From positions 310,001 through 374,000 of the forward strand of contig JAWQUS010000002.1 in the NCBI GenBank assembly GCA_036365455.1: a stretch of 64,000 nucleotides of DNA, read 5' to 3'. Below the pieces are notes generated by a model that did not search any database, was not told where the DNA came from, and saw only the letters and a list, made by a program, of their open reading frames with translations. The position numbers and the translations under genes were made by a program. This DNA comes from Macrosoma leucophasiata (taxonomy: Eukaryota; Arthropoda; Insecta; Lepidoptera; Hedylidae). This document shows positions 49,764 to 59,812 of this stretch, in pieces. Numbering within the stretch: position 1 is the stretch's first letter; each line of letters opens with the position of its first letter.

Positions 49764-50421
49764 TTTCAGGGTTCCGTAGTAAACAAGGAACCCTCATAGT
49801 TTCGCTATGTCCGTCTGTCTGTCTGTCTGTCCGCGGTAAAGCGCAAAAACTCTCGTACTAGAGACTTGAAATTTTGCACGAGTATAGGTACACTTTAATC
49901 ACGCCAACAAAGTGGTAGAATAAAAACATGAAAAAAATAAAAAGGGTACCTACGTCCCCCCCCCCCCCCCTACATGTAACGCGCCGATATTTTGTTTTTT
50001 TCGTTTTCTATATAGTGTGGGATATCGTTGGATAGGTCTTTGAAAAATTTTAGGGGTGTGCAAACATAATTTTTCGATTAAGTTAACTGTTCGTGACTTA
50101 TTAAGCTTTAAGCCAATTTTGGTTAGAGTCAAGTGTCCCCCCCGTCCCCTCTACAAACAAAACTGTTGTTGTTAGAAATTCAAACGTTACGGCAATAGTA
50201 GCTACATATGTAGCTACATATTACGAAATTAAAAGGAAAACTATCACACTGAAGTTGGCTTTACAAGTTTGCGAGTAATAGTCGACCAAATGTATTTTAC
50301 TCGAAATTTTTGAACAATTCCATAGAATTTTTTTTTTCTATACATTAAACAAACCTAAAAACTACGGAACCCTACACTGCGCGTGGCCCGCAGCAGCAGC
50401 GCCACGCACTTGATCCGTTTT
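49764..50421 (+). mobile_element. rep-F, complete copy
   Basis: Collinear with 22223-22842. Differences include a C13 run (about 49957-49970), a doubled 'tagctacatat' near 50205-50220, and an added 'cagcagcagcgc' near the right end. Confidence 0.8.
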
Positions 50422-50782
50422 GTCTTCAAAGAAATATATTTCACCAGCATGTGTTATAGCGAAAAATAATATAAAATCTGTTTATGTTCCGTAGCGAACG
50501 ATGAATGCTTCACTGAATGAGTGATATTGCATTTATCGTGTTAGAATTTAGTGAATATTTCCAGTGACACACTCGGAGGTTGGTAATATGCCAGATCAAT
50601 GTCAATTAGCGAATAATGATAGCCTTCATAACGTAGATGAATGTATGACATAACCGTTCCCTCGTGGAATTTACATGGAATCCTCATGCAATAGTCTCAT
50701 TCATAGAATAGAAATACAGATGTGGAATCATTATTATTTTGTTTGATAACATTTTTGATTAAAAACAGCTCATTTTATTTAT
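50422..50782. other. no gene; unit-start scrap
   Basis: 50446-50482 'ccagcatgtgttatagcgaa' resembles the start of the 308-bp units. The rest is unassigned. Confidence 0.35.
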
Positions 50783-50784
50783 TA

Positions 50785-50964
50785 TAGCTTGACCAGAAGC
50801 GCTGCATCGCGCCCTAGGTATACGCGGTGAGTCGGGGGGACGGGTAGAAACACGAAAGAAACCTTAGGCGATGACGGCGGACTGACAGAACGGTGCAGCC
50901 GATGCTACCCCCCGTCTCGCCGCGCGCATACCTAAGGCGCAGTACAGCGGTTCTGGTCAAGCTA
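50785..50964. mobile_element. MITE, TIR TAGCTTGACCAGAA, TA borders
   Basis: Left 'tagcttgaccagaagcgctg' with 'ccctaggtatacgcggtgag' and right 'catacctaaggcgcagtaca' with 'gcggttctggtcaagcta' are inverse over about 60 bp. TA lies at 50783-50784 and 50965-50966. GC-rich interior with G and C runs, 180 bp. Confidence 0.8.
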
Positions 50965-50969
50965 TACTA

Positions 50970-51060
50970 CAGAAATCAATAATTAATATTGCACATCGAG
51001 CCTGCGAAAGAGACGATCGGCTCGTTTCGACTTCGTAGAGCGTTATCTCGAAGAACGAAG
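50970..51060. repeat. left end of the 10419-10664 MITE family
   Basis: TA|CAGA, then 'tcaataattaatattgcaca' and 'tcgagcctgcgaaagagacg', 'gtagagcgttatctcgaaga'. It is truncated after the arm and starts 5 bp after the end of the previous MITE. Confidence 0.75.
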
Positions 51061-51587
51061 TTCCTTATCGCGTGGTACGCTAGCTAAGGGGGCTAGGCGA
51101 GCGTCACGAAAAATCCTTGACACCTCATGAGAGCCCTTAGCGCTTGCCGATGGCCCGGTGAAGTAAACTAGTGCTCGATTCTTGTCGCCTACATAAGTAC
51201 ATTAAAAAAAATTTAAGAGATTATATTTATTTCTTTTTCTTAGCCTTATAAGCAAAATTTCAAAAATATTAGGCAATTCCTTTGTAATGTAATGTTTGGG
51301 TAAATCCTATGATCTGCTAACCCTACCAGAGCGTGTCGTCCAGTAAATCACCCGATACAGTCAGGAGCGAGGTGGCAACCGCCATTTGCCAACATTACAC
51401 GGCGAACAATCTAGAAATGTCTCGGACGACACGCAACCGCAGCGGCCGACGATTAGCAGCGGATTGCCGATCCGATTAAATGAACATTGCTGAGAAATTT
51501 TCTGCCTTCAAAAGATAGGAACAAAAATAATGATATCAAGGCTTAGAAGCTGCATGGGAAGATTTATCTAAGTAGTTTCTTAAAGCC
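51061..51587. other. no feature seen
   Basis: Mixed content with a GC patch at 51400-51480 ('cggacgacacgcaaccgcag'). No family recognised. Confidence 0.3.
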
Positions 51588-51645
51588 GTAAGAGGTGCAA
51601 ACAAGCAGGTAGTTCACATTGATGCTATTGCAACCTATAGATGTT
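51588..51645 (-). repeat. SINE-1 tail fragment
   Basis: 'gaggtgcaaacaagcaggta' followed by 'gttcacattgatgctattgc' and 'aacctatag'. Confidence 0.55.
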
Positions 51646-51659
51646 ATGACTATGAACTT

Positions 51660-51925
51660 AATTTTTTTTTCAAGAAGTGGCAATAAGCATTTAGTTTAGA
51701 TTGATGGTAAGTAAAACTATAGCCTATAAACACCTACATAAAATCAAATATTTCAATTCCTCTTATTAATCATGCCTCTGTGTCAGAAATTCCAGGACCG
51801 TAGGTACATTTTACCCAAGTGGTAACACCGGAACGCGATAGTCCTAAACAATTCCATTTGGCAACATACAGATTAGGTAATGCGGTGGTGCCTACGCCCT
51901 CGCGCTCTGGAGCTCTAACAAAGCC
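51660..51925 (-). mobile_element. SINE-1A, degenerate
   Basis: 'ttttttttcaagaagtggca', 'atgcctctgtgtcagaaatt', 'aggtaatgcggtggtgccta' and 'cgccctcgcgctctggagct'. Full length by layout, with many changes. Confidence 0.75.
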
Positions 51926-52050
51926 GTTTACGTACCTATCTTTTTGTACAAAAGCCACCTGCCAATTCTTGCAGGAAAAGACCAAGAACGTCAAGAAAAC
52001 TTCAAACGATTAAATAAAATACTACTCAGTTATGAATACGTTAAGATTTC

Positions 52051-52181
52051 TTACTGGTGGTAGAGTCCAAATATAGGAGCTCAAGCGTAGGAGCAACCGC
52101 ATCACCTACCTAATCTGTCCACTACTATCCACTACTACCACTACTAGGTAGTGTTCTGCACTACCGTGTTCCGATTAGACG
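52051..52181 (+). mobile_element. SINE-1B 5' part, interrupted by a LINE end
   Basis: 'ttactggtggtagagtccaa', then 'ctactatccactactaccac' (a local triplet expansion) and 'ctaccgtgttccgattagac'. It breaks at GACG (52178-52181). Confidence 0.8.
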
Positions 52182-52545
52182 ACAGATTAAGAGATATTTT
52201 TAAAAGAGCCGACTGAGTTTTTTCCGGCTAGTTTTTCTCAGATCATATTGGCCTTTGGAACTTTGCCGGTGAATGACAAAGAATGACTCTTTTTCTTTTC
52301 TTTTTACTCTTTGTTATCAGTTTGTAAAGGGGAAAAGAGACATTCTACTGATATACTTTTACATTAGTTTATTACATTTAGTTTTATCTTAGTGATATTC
52401 TTGACTTTACATATATTTTTTATCTTGTTTGACATGTATATCAATTGTTATTCGCTTTAATTTTTTTTGTTTATTTTTGACGTGTCATAAGAGGTGCCTG
52501 TCACCCTAAATGAATAAATGAGTTTCTGATTCTGATTCTGATTTT
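52182..52545 (+). mobile_element. LINE 3' end with (GATTCT)n tail, inserted in SINE-1B
   Basis: It contains 'ttctcagatcatattggcct', 'aaaagagacattctactgat', 'ttatcttgtttgacatgtat', 'aggtgcctgtcaccctaaat', then 'gaataaatgag' (AATAAA) and 'tttctgattctgattctgat'. GACG occurs on both sides. No ORF remains. The same sequence is inverted at 57902-58135 (tail part) and 59080-59212 (upstream part). Confidence 0.75.
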
Positions 52546-52549
52546 GACG

Positions 52550-52722
52550 GGAATGTATGGCCCTGTAATTACAATCACAGAGACATAACAACTTAGGTCT
52601 CAGGAGTGGCAACGCATTTGCATTTTGACCTCGGGGTTTTATGTAGATGTCTATAAATTGCAGTCATAACTCTACATCCATTTAAGCTGCATGCTTGTTT
52701 GCTACCTTCGTAACATAAAAAA
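52550..52722 (+). mobile_element. SINE-1B 3' part after the insertion
   Basis: 'gaatgtatggccctgtaatt', 'acaatcacagagacataaca', 'ggtctcaggagtggcaacgc' and the tail 'tgcttgtttgctaccttcgt' with A run. It continues the element broken at 52181. Confidence 0.8.
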
Positions 52723-52925
52723 CCAACAGGATTATAAACAGTGTGAAGTGAAGTGCAACGCGCGTGGCTTCACCGGGCTATGATGATAGCATCGCGGCGT
52801 ATCGGCGAGCGGCGGACAAACGAAGCCGGGGCACGCCACTATGCAACATCGACACGCTAGTCACTTACTTCCGCAGGCTAGGAGTCTGTTTTTAACATAG
52901 ATTCAGTATTTCTAATGTTTAGTAT

Positions 52926-53223
52926 CGAAGGCGTTGGAAAGTGACAACCCCATCGCTCTGCGGTGGAGAAGAATTCTGCCGCTAGTCGGGTAACTGAACA
53001 AAGGCGATCAAACCATCCCAATAGTATAGGTAGTAAATTGTCCAGGTAGTAAATGTAATAACGCGAAATGGGCACCAGGGTCCGATGATAAAACCGCCAT
53101 TGCGATCGCCTATCTGCCTGCCAAACGTGACGATTATGGGTAATAGGTCACTGTAGTGGATAAACGTTTTTGGGGAAGGCTTTGTCCAGCAATGGACGTC
53201 TTTCAGCTAGAGTGATGATGATG
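52926..53223 (+). repeat. RTE-like LINE 3' UTR and end
   Basis: 'ggtccgatgataaaaccgcc', 'attgcgatcgcctatctgcc', 'ggaaggctttgtccagcaat', 'ggacgtctttcagctagagt' and the end 'gatgatgatgaatg'. The GAT-repeat end is characteristic of RTE-type elements in Lepidoptera. Confidence 0.75.
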
Positions 53224-53325
53224 AATGTTAAGTATTTGATTTGATCATTATAAAAATGAAAGCAAATGTGATGTCAAAAAAGTCATTCTATTCTGAACAA
53301 AAATTAAGATGGTTGATGAGGGAGG

Positions 53326-53402
53326 TGTGTCAGGACCGGGATGTCTGGCACTCTCTGCCTATCCCGTTAGGGACCTGGCCTAAAGATACATAGATACATA
53401 CA
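53326..53402 (+). repeat. rep-G fragment
   Basis: 'gtcaggaccgggatgtctgg', 'ctctctgcctatcccgttag' and 'ggacctggcctaaagataca'. Same order as 16027-16110. Confidence 0.6.
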
Positions 53403-54039
53403 AAAATTAAGCATCTACTTGATAAGGTAAACTATAGTTTATATAGTGTATATTGAACTTTTCTTGCTTCGAGGCATGTGCCCCTTTCCCTCAGCATCTT
53501 CTGCTCCCATAATAATGAGAGCGGCGTCTTGTTTGAGTGGCGCAGTGGTGAGCGCCGCGTCGCCAATTACGGCGCAAAACGGTAACCCTAAATGTAAACC
53601 TAAATGGAAAAATAGACTTCTGATTCAAAGAAACATCATTAATTGATTTGAAACTGTTAATATTGATCAATGAAAGCATGTGCCTATCTACCGCCAGCAT
53701 TCCTATCGCCGGCTAGGTTCGTGACCGCCGCTCATACCCGTCACGCGCCGACTCGTCCCGTCGTCCCTTCGGACCAGTACCTAATGTATGAGCACTTTTT
53801 CATTTTGCGCTCCCGTCATCTGCCACTAGTGGCGCCATGTCTGCAGTAGGACTATCTGAATATTACGTATTTTACAGATCAACCGCGTAACTTGATCGCC
53901 TACCAAAGCAATAACGACGATCAGATTAACGTTATCGCTTTTATAGTTGGCACAAAAAGATAACATATACCTAATCATAAACCGAGTCATGTTAAAAGTG
54001 TACTCGCCGCAATCTTTTGCGTTATCATATCCGGTCCGC
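53403..54039. other. no gene seen
   Basis: 'gtggcgcagtggtgagcgcc' (53538-53557) has a box A-like look but no box B. GC-rich 53700-53780. No family assigned. Confidence 0.3.
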
Positions 54040-54152
54040 TATGTACGGCCCATAACAGGCGTAGGCCTCAGGGGTAGCATCTGCATTCTTACCTCAACCA
54101 CAATGTCAACAGGTTGCTAAATTAATTTACCATCCATGTAAACTGTTTGAAA
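54040..54152 (+). repeat. SINE-1B fragment, decayed
   Basis: 'tatgtacggcccataacagg', 'cgtaggcctcaggggtagca' and 'tttaccatccatgtaaactg'. Confidence 0.55.
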
Positions 54153-54449
54153 ACTCCTTTAAATAAAATAATAAAGTATCATGATACAATTATATACTTA
54201 CTATGAAATAGTTTACATTCAGCAGCTACTGAATAGGTAAGCCAAGGCATACATGAACCAGTATAAAACTAGAAAGTTGTATAACATCAACACAACCGCG
54301 GCTCTGACCAAACGGAACCAAAACACATCAGAAATTAACAAAACATTATCGGACAATAATCCTCAATCTGACTGCAATAAACCAGGGACACACAACCTGT
54401 GGCACGTCGATCTTTATTAAGCGGTCCAGTAAATTAACTAAATGTATAT

Positions 54450-54730
54450 CTGCCTCGGTATCCTAGTGGTAGCAGGACACACAGGGTAGAGGGTTATCAG
54501 AAATAATAGTGTAAAGTCCTTTATCTCTGGTTATATTGGGATTTTTCCATTTTCTGGAAATTTCCCAGTACCTCGAAGTTTGATAATGTGCCCGGAGATG
54601 TCAACAGGCTCGCCACTTGTTACATGGGCCAAAAACGTAACCGGCGAACCGGGGGTGTTTGCATGTATACTTGTATGCATGCATTTACCTCTGCCTACCC
54701 CTTCGGGGATTACAGGCGTGAAGTCACGTA
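54450..54730 (+). mobile_element. SINE-4, nearly complete plus-strand copy
   Basis: 'tctgcctcggtatcctagtg' with 'gtagcaggacacacagggta' (head), 'tttttccattttctggaaat', 'gtgcccggagatgtcaacag', 'aaaaacgtaaccggcgaacc' and the end 'gattacaggcgtgaagtcac'. The box B motif has been lost. Flanking DNA on the left is unassigned. Confidence 0.75.
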
Positions 54731-55018
54731 TAAACGAAAAGTAGAAAAAGAACAAAAACGACATAAAGAAGTACCTAATATTCTCTCCCATCAATATAAT
54801 TATGTTTGTAAACTTGCTACAAAAATAAGTAGGTATGCTAAAATACACAAAAAGAAAAAAAAACACTTTTTTTATTCTTATCTGGGCTTGGACTGCCTAA
54901 CAACTGAATCCAGCAATTGCTATTGTGCTTGTTTACTCGGTAGAGACAATCAGATTATCCGTAAGGACAAGATAACAGACGAAAGACTTCGCGAGCTACA
55001 CTTATAAAAATAAAAATA
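54731..55018. other. no feature seen
   Basis: AT-rich. A 139-codon frame reading across SINE-4 into this stretch is not a gene. Confidence 0.35.
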
Positions 55019-55130
55019 TTTTTACCGATTAATCTCGCGTACGTGAAACTAATATGTTTGTTAAAACCGACCTGACGGTAATTAAAATTAAATCCCAACC
55101 GCACCAGTCTTCAAGACCTGGATATGTAGC
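55019..55130. repeat. one end of a 43763-type MITE
   Basis: TA|TTTTTACCGATTAATCTCGC, then 'gtacgtgaaactaatatg' and 'aaaaccgacctgacgg' are a diverged left end. No matching right end found nearby. Confidence 0.6.
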
Positions 55131-55671
55131 GCGGGAAAAATAAAGATTGAGCACCCCTGCAATAAGCGATACAAATCTAATCACGTTTACTATTATGAAA
55201 GGAATTTCACAAGCGCACTCAAGCCTGATTTACTAGCGGCACAGACAGGACCATTTTAACGATCGCCTTATTTCCTGTCATTAAGCATAAAGGATGCTAT
55301 AAAGTTGTTTATTGACCTCATATAATTAAATAATTGATGGATTGCCAAAGATCTTGCGAGGTGTCCTAGAATTCTATGGTAGTCTAGATTTGGCAATGGC
55401 AATATTGTTTTACATTGTGTTAATAGGTTATCTTCATGGATTTTTGTATTTCAATTGAAATTTCAGCTAAAAAAACGTCCACTGCTGGACAAAAGCCTCC
55501 ATACAGTAGAACAATAAAATCCATTAGGTGTGCAGAATGCATGGCCCCTCTCATTTAGCAAGCTGAGGCAGAGGTCGCGGCGGCGGCAATCTGTCACGCC
55601 GAAACCGACGCAGGCGCACAATAAAACTGTATCCGATTACTTTGTATTATTCACCTTTCTAGCATCACTTT
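55131..55671. other. no gene; RTE scrap
   Basis: 55466-55500 'cagctaaaaaaacgtccact' with 'gctggacaaaagcct' is the inverse of an RTE 3' end. The rest is unassigned. Confidence 0.4.
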
Positions 55672-55750
55672 TCTATGTAATGAAGGTGGCGAACAAGCAA
55701 TAGTAATACAGTTCAGTGCAGTAGACACTAACACTAAAAGCAGAGATAAT
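55672..55750 (-). repeat. SINE-1 3' fragment, decayed
   Basis: 'tatgtaatgaaggtggcgaa', 'caagcaatagtaatacagtt' and 'cagtgcagtagacactaaca'. Confidence 0.55.
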
Positions 55751-56035
55751 TAGAATTACTTAAAATTCGATTTTCAGCTTCAGTGGCCTCGGACAAGTAT
55801 TGGTTGTGCAGATGGATGCTGCAACACCTAGCTTTAAAGCTGTTAGGGCAAATCCTAATTGAAATAAAAAAATAACGATATCAACAAAAGCCTTGTCTAT
55901 CAATGGAACAATCACACAGAAAATTGTTGTGAAGTCCACACGCATTCATTCAAAAAGTAATTAATCCCGCTGAGCAGATAACGCTGCTCGTACACGTGAG
56001 GGCGAAGCCACACACGCTGACTTACAATTATTTAA
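55751..56035. other. no feature seen
   Basis: 'cgattttcagcttcagtggc' near 55768 echoes the MITE interior of 43763. Otherwise unassigned. Confidence 0.3.
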
Positions 56036-56226
56036 CGAACCAGTTGATCCAACGATGTATGACTACCGTTTGAAGCGAGGCTCACGGGTTCAATCCCCGG
56101 GACAAATATTTGCATAGCCTACAGATATTTGTCTCGGGTCTGGGTGTTTATGTAAATATGTGTTGTGTGTGAATAACGGCACAGGTTTATATTTAGTGTG
56201 GGGCTTGAGTGTAAGCGTATTTATTA
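56036..56226 (+). mobile_element. SINE-3, tRNA-derived, diverged
   Basis: 'accagttgatccaacgatgt', 'ctcacgggttcaatccccgg' (box B GGTTCAATCCC), 'gacaaatatttgcatagcct', 'ggtctgggtgtttatgtaaa' and 'gtgtaagcgtatttatta'. Confidence 0.75.
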
Positions 56227-56300
56227 CGGGCATCCCCCCCCCCCCCACACTGAGGCGTGCGTTTTCTATTTCTTAACAATCTTAATCAAATGTTTTAAGA

Positions 56301-56935
56301 TAAAACCGGACAAGTGCGAGTTCGACTCGCGTGGTGAGGGTTCCGTAATTTAAATAAATATTTTCGAAAATATTACAGATTTAAAATGCAGGGACATAGC
56401 GGTTACGGTGGTACCGGCAGGGGGGGGTTATATTATTAAGAATTTTCGATTTAATTTGAATACTCAAACTTCTTATAGGTTTTCCAATAATCTATAGGCA
56501 AGGGACTATTTTCCAATTTTTTTTCAAAATTTTAAGTTCAGTAGTTTCGGAGATAGGGGGGGGGGGGGGAATGGTCAATTTTCGTCGTTTTTCTTAAATA
56601 ACTTCAAATTTGTTTATGCAAAAATTATAAAAAAAATATATCTGAGATGCTGACAACAACCTCTTTCATTTGATATGTCACACGACACAGTTTACGACTA
56701 TTTTTTTTAATTTTCTGATTTACCGCGCGAAAGTGGCCCCCTGTTTAAAATTTATTATTTTACTTGACGTGTTCATCTTTGGGTCACCAATTTACACATA
56801 TTCATCAAATTTCAACTCAATCGGTCGAGTAGTTTCGGAGCAAATTGGCTGTGACAGACGGACAGACAGACAGACAGACGCACGAGTGATCCTATAAGGG
56901 TTCCTTTTTCCTTTTAAGGTACGGAACCCTAAAAA
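56301..56935 (-). mobile_element. rep-F relative, full length, inverted
   Basis: Starts 'taaaaccggacaagtgcgag' and ends 'aaggtacggaaccctaaaaa'. Interior: poly-G at 56556-56570, 'tttcaactcaatcggtcgag' and a GACA run at 56851-56878. Same termini as rep-F but a different interior. Confidence 0.65.
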
Positions 56936-57212
56936 TGACGGCAAAAGAAGACACGGTGCTCGGTGTGGGCGCCGCTGCAATGAGCTTCTAGCGCGCGACC
57001 AATAAAATACTTACCAATTTTAGGGTTGACAAAACTTCTATATTTGATAAAGGTATAGCTACAGTCAACATCAAAAGTAAATGAATATAAAATTATCATA
57101 TTTTATGTTTCGGCACATGTTGTTTCGTAATCATCTTAAACGCATAAATATATTTCTGATTCTGCATTACTTAATTGCCACCAATGTCAACTGAATACGT
57201 ATTTAGGTAGTA
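56936..57212. other. no feature seen
   Basis: Unassigned. Confidence 0.35.
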
Positions 57213-57312
57213 GGTATGAGAATCGGTTCGATCTATTTTTATGTCCCTAAATGGTAAGGTGATTCTCACCAAATTTTTTTCTCCTTTTATTGGACGTGTA
57301 ATTTTTTTGTAT
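57213..57312 (-). repeat. rep-H fragment
   Basis: The inverse of 41157-41250: 'gtatgagaatcggttcgatc', 'atgtccctaaatggtaaggt' and 'gattctcaccaaattttttt'. Confidence 0.65.
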
Positions 57313-57761
57313 GTTCGTCTGGTCAATTAGCTATTATACTAAAAATATACTTTAATTCAAGTATGAATACATAATTTTTGAACTATGAATGAATGTAGGT
57401 ACCTCTGCTTACTCATCATTCTTTTTTATATACGCGTGAAACTGTTTATGTTTTTAATACCTCGCCATACCATTCGTGGAATGTTTCGGTGTTCTTTAGC
57501 GAGTATCCGTAATTTACCAAACCGGATCACGATTGAGCCTGTGCTTCAAGTAACCACACATGGCAGACCTCCCTATTCTTCGTTCTTGACAAGCAACCGA
57601 ATCTTAACGTCGCATTAATTAAAAAATTTAAAAAATTTAAAAAAGTTTCAATAATTATAAATCTGCCTTGGTAGCGTAGTGTTAACAGATCACAACTGGT
57701 ACGTACATATCAAGTCACGATTAATTCACAGTTTACCCAATTTATCTAAAGCCAAAAGTTT
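57313..57761. other. no gene; weak SINE-4 head
   Basis: 57660-57700 'aatctgccttggtagcgtag' with 'tgttaacagatcacaactgg' is box A-like (TGGTAGCGTAGTG). A 77-codon frame at 57385-57618 has no domain. Confidence 0.35.
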
Positions 57762-57901
57762 ACTGTTCAGCACTATCATGTTTTTAGATGTTAATGTCTG
57801 GCCCCGTGGTAACTATCACAGAGACTAAACAACTAAGGTCTTTGGTGGCAACGCATCTGCATTTTGATAGGCTATAGGCTTTGTTTGCCACCTTCGTTAC
57901 A
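57762..57901 (+). repeat. SINE-1B, shortened
   Basis: 'gttcagcactatcatgtttt', 'ggccccgtggtaactatcac', 'ctttggtggcaacgcatctg' and 'tttgtttgccaccttcgtta', with an internal deletion of about 60 nt. The A tail is replaced by the next element. Confidence 0.7.
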
Positions 57902-58135
57902 TTCAGAATCAGAATCAGAATCAGAAACTCATTTATTCATTTAGGGTGACAGGCACTCTTATGACACGTCAAAAACAAACAAAATAAATTAAAGCGAATA
58001 ACAATTGATATACATGTCAAACAAGATAAAAAATATATGTAAAGTCAAGAATATCACTAAGATAAAATTAAATGTAATAAACTAATGTAAAAGTATATCA
58101 GTAGAATGTCTCTTTTCCCCTTTTTATTTTTCCCA
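57902..58135 (-). mobile_element. microsatellite-tailed LINE 3' end
   Basis: 'cagaatcagaatcagaatca' followed by 'gggtgacaggcactcttatg', 'attgatatacatgtcaaaca' and 'tcagtagaatgtctcttttc': the inverse of 52290-52540 with very few changes. It is joined directly to the SINE-1B tail. Confidence 0.85.
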
Positions 58136-58764
58136 TTCGTTACTCGTGACACAATATCGTAAATGGCGAATTGTAGATTACTTAGTTTCTTTCTTAAAGT
58201 AATATTTGTTAATAGAATATTAATTCATACAAATTATTTAGTTGTCAGTCGTTTATGACAGCCCTATCTATACGTGCATTAGCATTTTAATAAAGCGCGG
58301 TGCATCGTTCCGTCTTATATGTAAATGTAAATGTTCCAAAAGTTTAAATTACAAGGGACACTCGATCGCAATAAAATGTGGGTCGAGTGGGTGATCTAAT
58401 TACATTTTTCCCTCTAAAGTAACATCTAACGTCAGATTTCCTTTTGAACATTAGAAAACCCATTCCAGGTCGGCTTCTTATATTGATTACCAATAATTGG
58501 ATGAGATTATGATGATAATTATAATAAAATCCAAATGCCCGTTAATGCATCATTAGGCCTACTTTTTATTGGCTTCGTAATTATAAAAACTTTAATCGAA
58601 TATTTTATATTTTGAATTCCGGAATTACGCGTATAAAATTTAATCGAAGATTACTGACATAATAAAAATTGATACAGATTGGTGCAATGTATTTATTGTA
58701 TTGTATCTATAGTATGTAGGTCATTGTAGGTGTTGGATTAAAGAAAATTAGAATTTAGTAGGTA
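58136..58764. other. no feature seen
   Basis: AT-rich and unassigned. Confidence 0.35.
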
Positions 58765-58998
58765 ATACTCGTAGACATCTTTACAAAAACCAGAGGTCAA
58801 AATTTCGATGCGCTGCTACCCCTAAGACCTTAGTAGTTACATCTCTGCTGTGAGAGTTATTATGATTATGAGGCCATACATTACCATCTAAGAGGAACAC
58901 GATAGTGCTGAACACTACCATTTGGCGGCAGATAGTTTAGATAACGCGGCGGTGCCTACGCCCTCTAACTCCTCTACTCGTAATTCTACCACCAGTAA
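58765..58998 (-). mobile_element. SINE-1B, tail missing
   Basis: 'aaaaccagaggtcaaaattt', 'acccctaagaccttagtagt', 'gaacactaccatttggcggc', 'ggcggtgcctacgccctcta' and 'aattctaccaccagtaa'. Confidence 0.8.
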
Positions 58999-59079
58999 GT
59001 AAGGTAGTCAATAAGGTGTTTTAATAAATAGGTTAGTATAATAATTTTAATGAAATAATATAGGTACGTACCTATATAA

Positions 59080-59212
59080 GTAGAATGTCTCATTTCTGAA
59101 AGGGGTCATAAACTGATAACAAAGTATATAGAGAAAGGAAAAAAAGTGCCAATATGATCTGAGAATTTTGAGGTACAGAACCCTAAAAATATCTCGACAG
59201 TTAAATTCGCTT
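59080..59212 (-). repeat. microsatellite-tailed LINE, upstream 3' UTR part
   Basis: 'agtagaatgtctcatttctg', 'ataaactgataacaaagtat', 'tgccaatatgatctgagaat' and 'accctaaaaatatctcga' are the diverged inverse of 52190-52360. The microsatellite end is missing. Confidence 0.65.
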
Positions 59213-59595
59213 CCCATCGATTTAAAAATGCATATCCCACGTAACAACTAAACGCAACCACTACTCAAGCTATCTGACATTAGCATATCCTAAACCCGGT
59301 AGCTCATGAGCCCTCATTACTATTTCGTCAACATAAAAGCCTAACCAAGTTTCTTAATTAAGATTAAAGCTGTAATTACAGACCACCGATGGACGGCGAC
59401 CACCTGTTATTTAATTATTCCGGTCCTGTCTTCTCTTATAAAGACATTTCTGAGATAAGAAGCTAAATAATGCTCTTACAACTGGTCGGCGTGATAGCGG
59501 TGACGGTATTGAAGGGTTTACAATGGTTGTTGTTAGATGGTATTATGAATATTCATTTGTGGATAAACTTTCACGTTTTTAAATTAGTTGTTTGT
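59213..59595. other. no feature seen
   Basis: Unassigned. Confidence 0.35.
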
Positions 59596-59597
59596 TA

Positions 59598-59810
59598 CAA
59601 TTCCGAACTCGGCAACAGGCAGCAGTGCTGCCGCTGCAGTGCTGACGCAGCACTACTGGTCTGCTTATATTCTCTATGAGTTTATATTCCGAGATTACAT
59701 TCCGAGCTTCGCGACCCTGTCGCGGCACCAATGTAATAGAAAATAGAGAAATATGGTACTGCGGCAGCACGCAGCGACAGCACTGCTGCGTGCTGCAGAA
59801 TTTGGAATTG
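59598..59810. mobile_element. MITE, TIR CAATTCCGAA, TA borders, CAG/CTG-rich arms
   Basis: Left 'caattccgaactcggcaaca' with 'ggcagcagtgctgccgctgc' and right 'gcagcgacagcactgctgcg' with 'tgctgcagaatttggaattg' are inverse with gaps. TA lies at 59596-59597 and 59811-59812. Each arm contains its own smaller hairpin (cagcagtgctg). 213 bp. Confidence 0.75.
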
Positions 59811-59812
59811 TA

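Noticed and set aside
54588..55007. 139-codon frame
   Set aside because: It begins inside a SINE-4 copy and runs into AT-rich unassigned DNA, with no domain.
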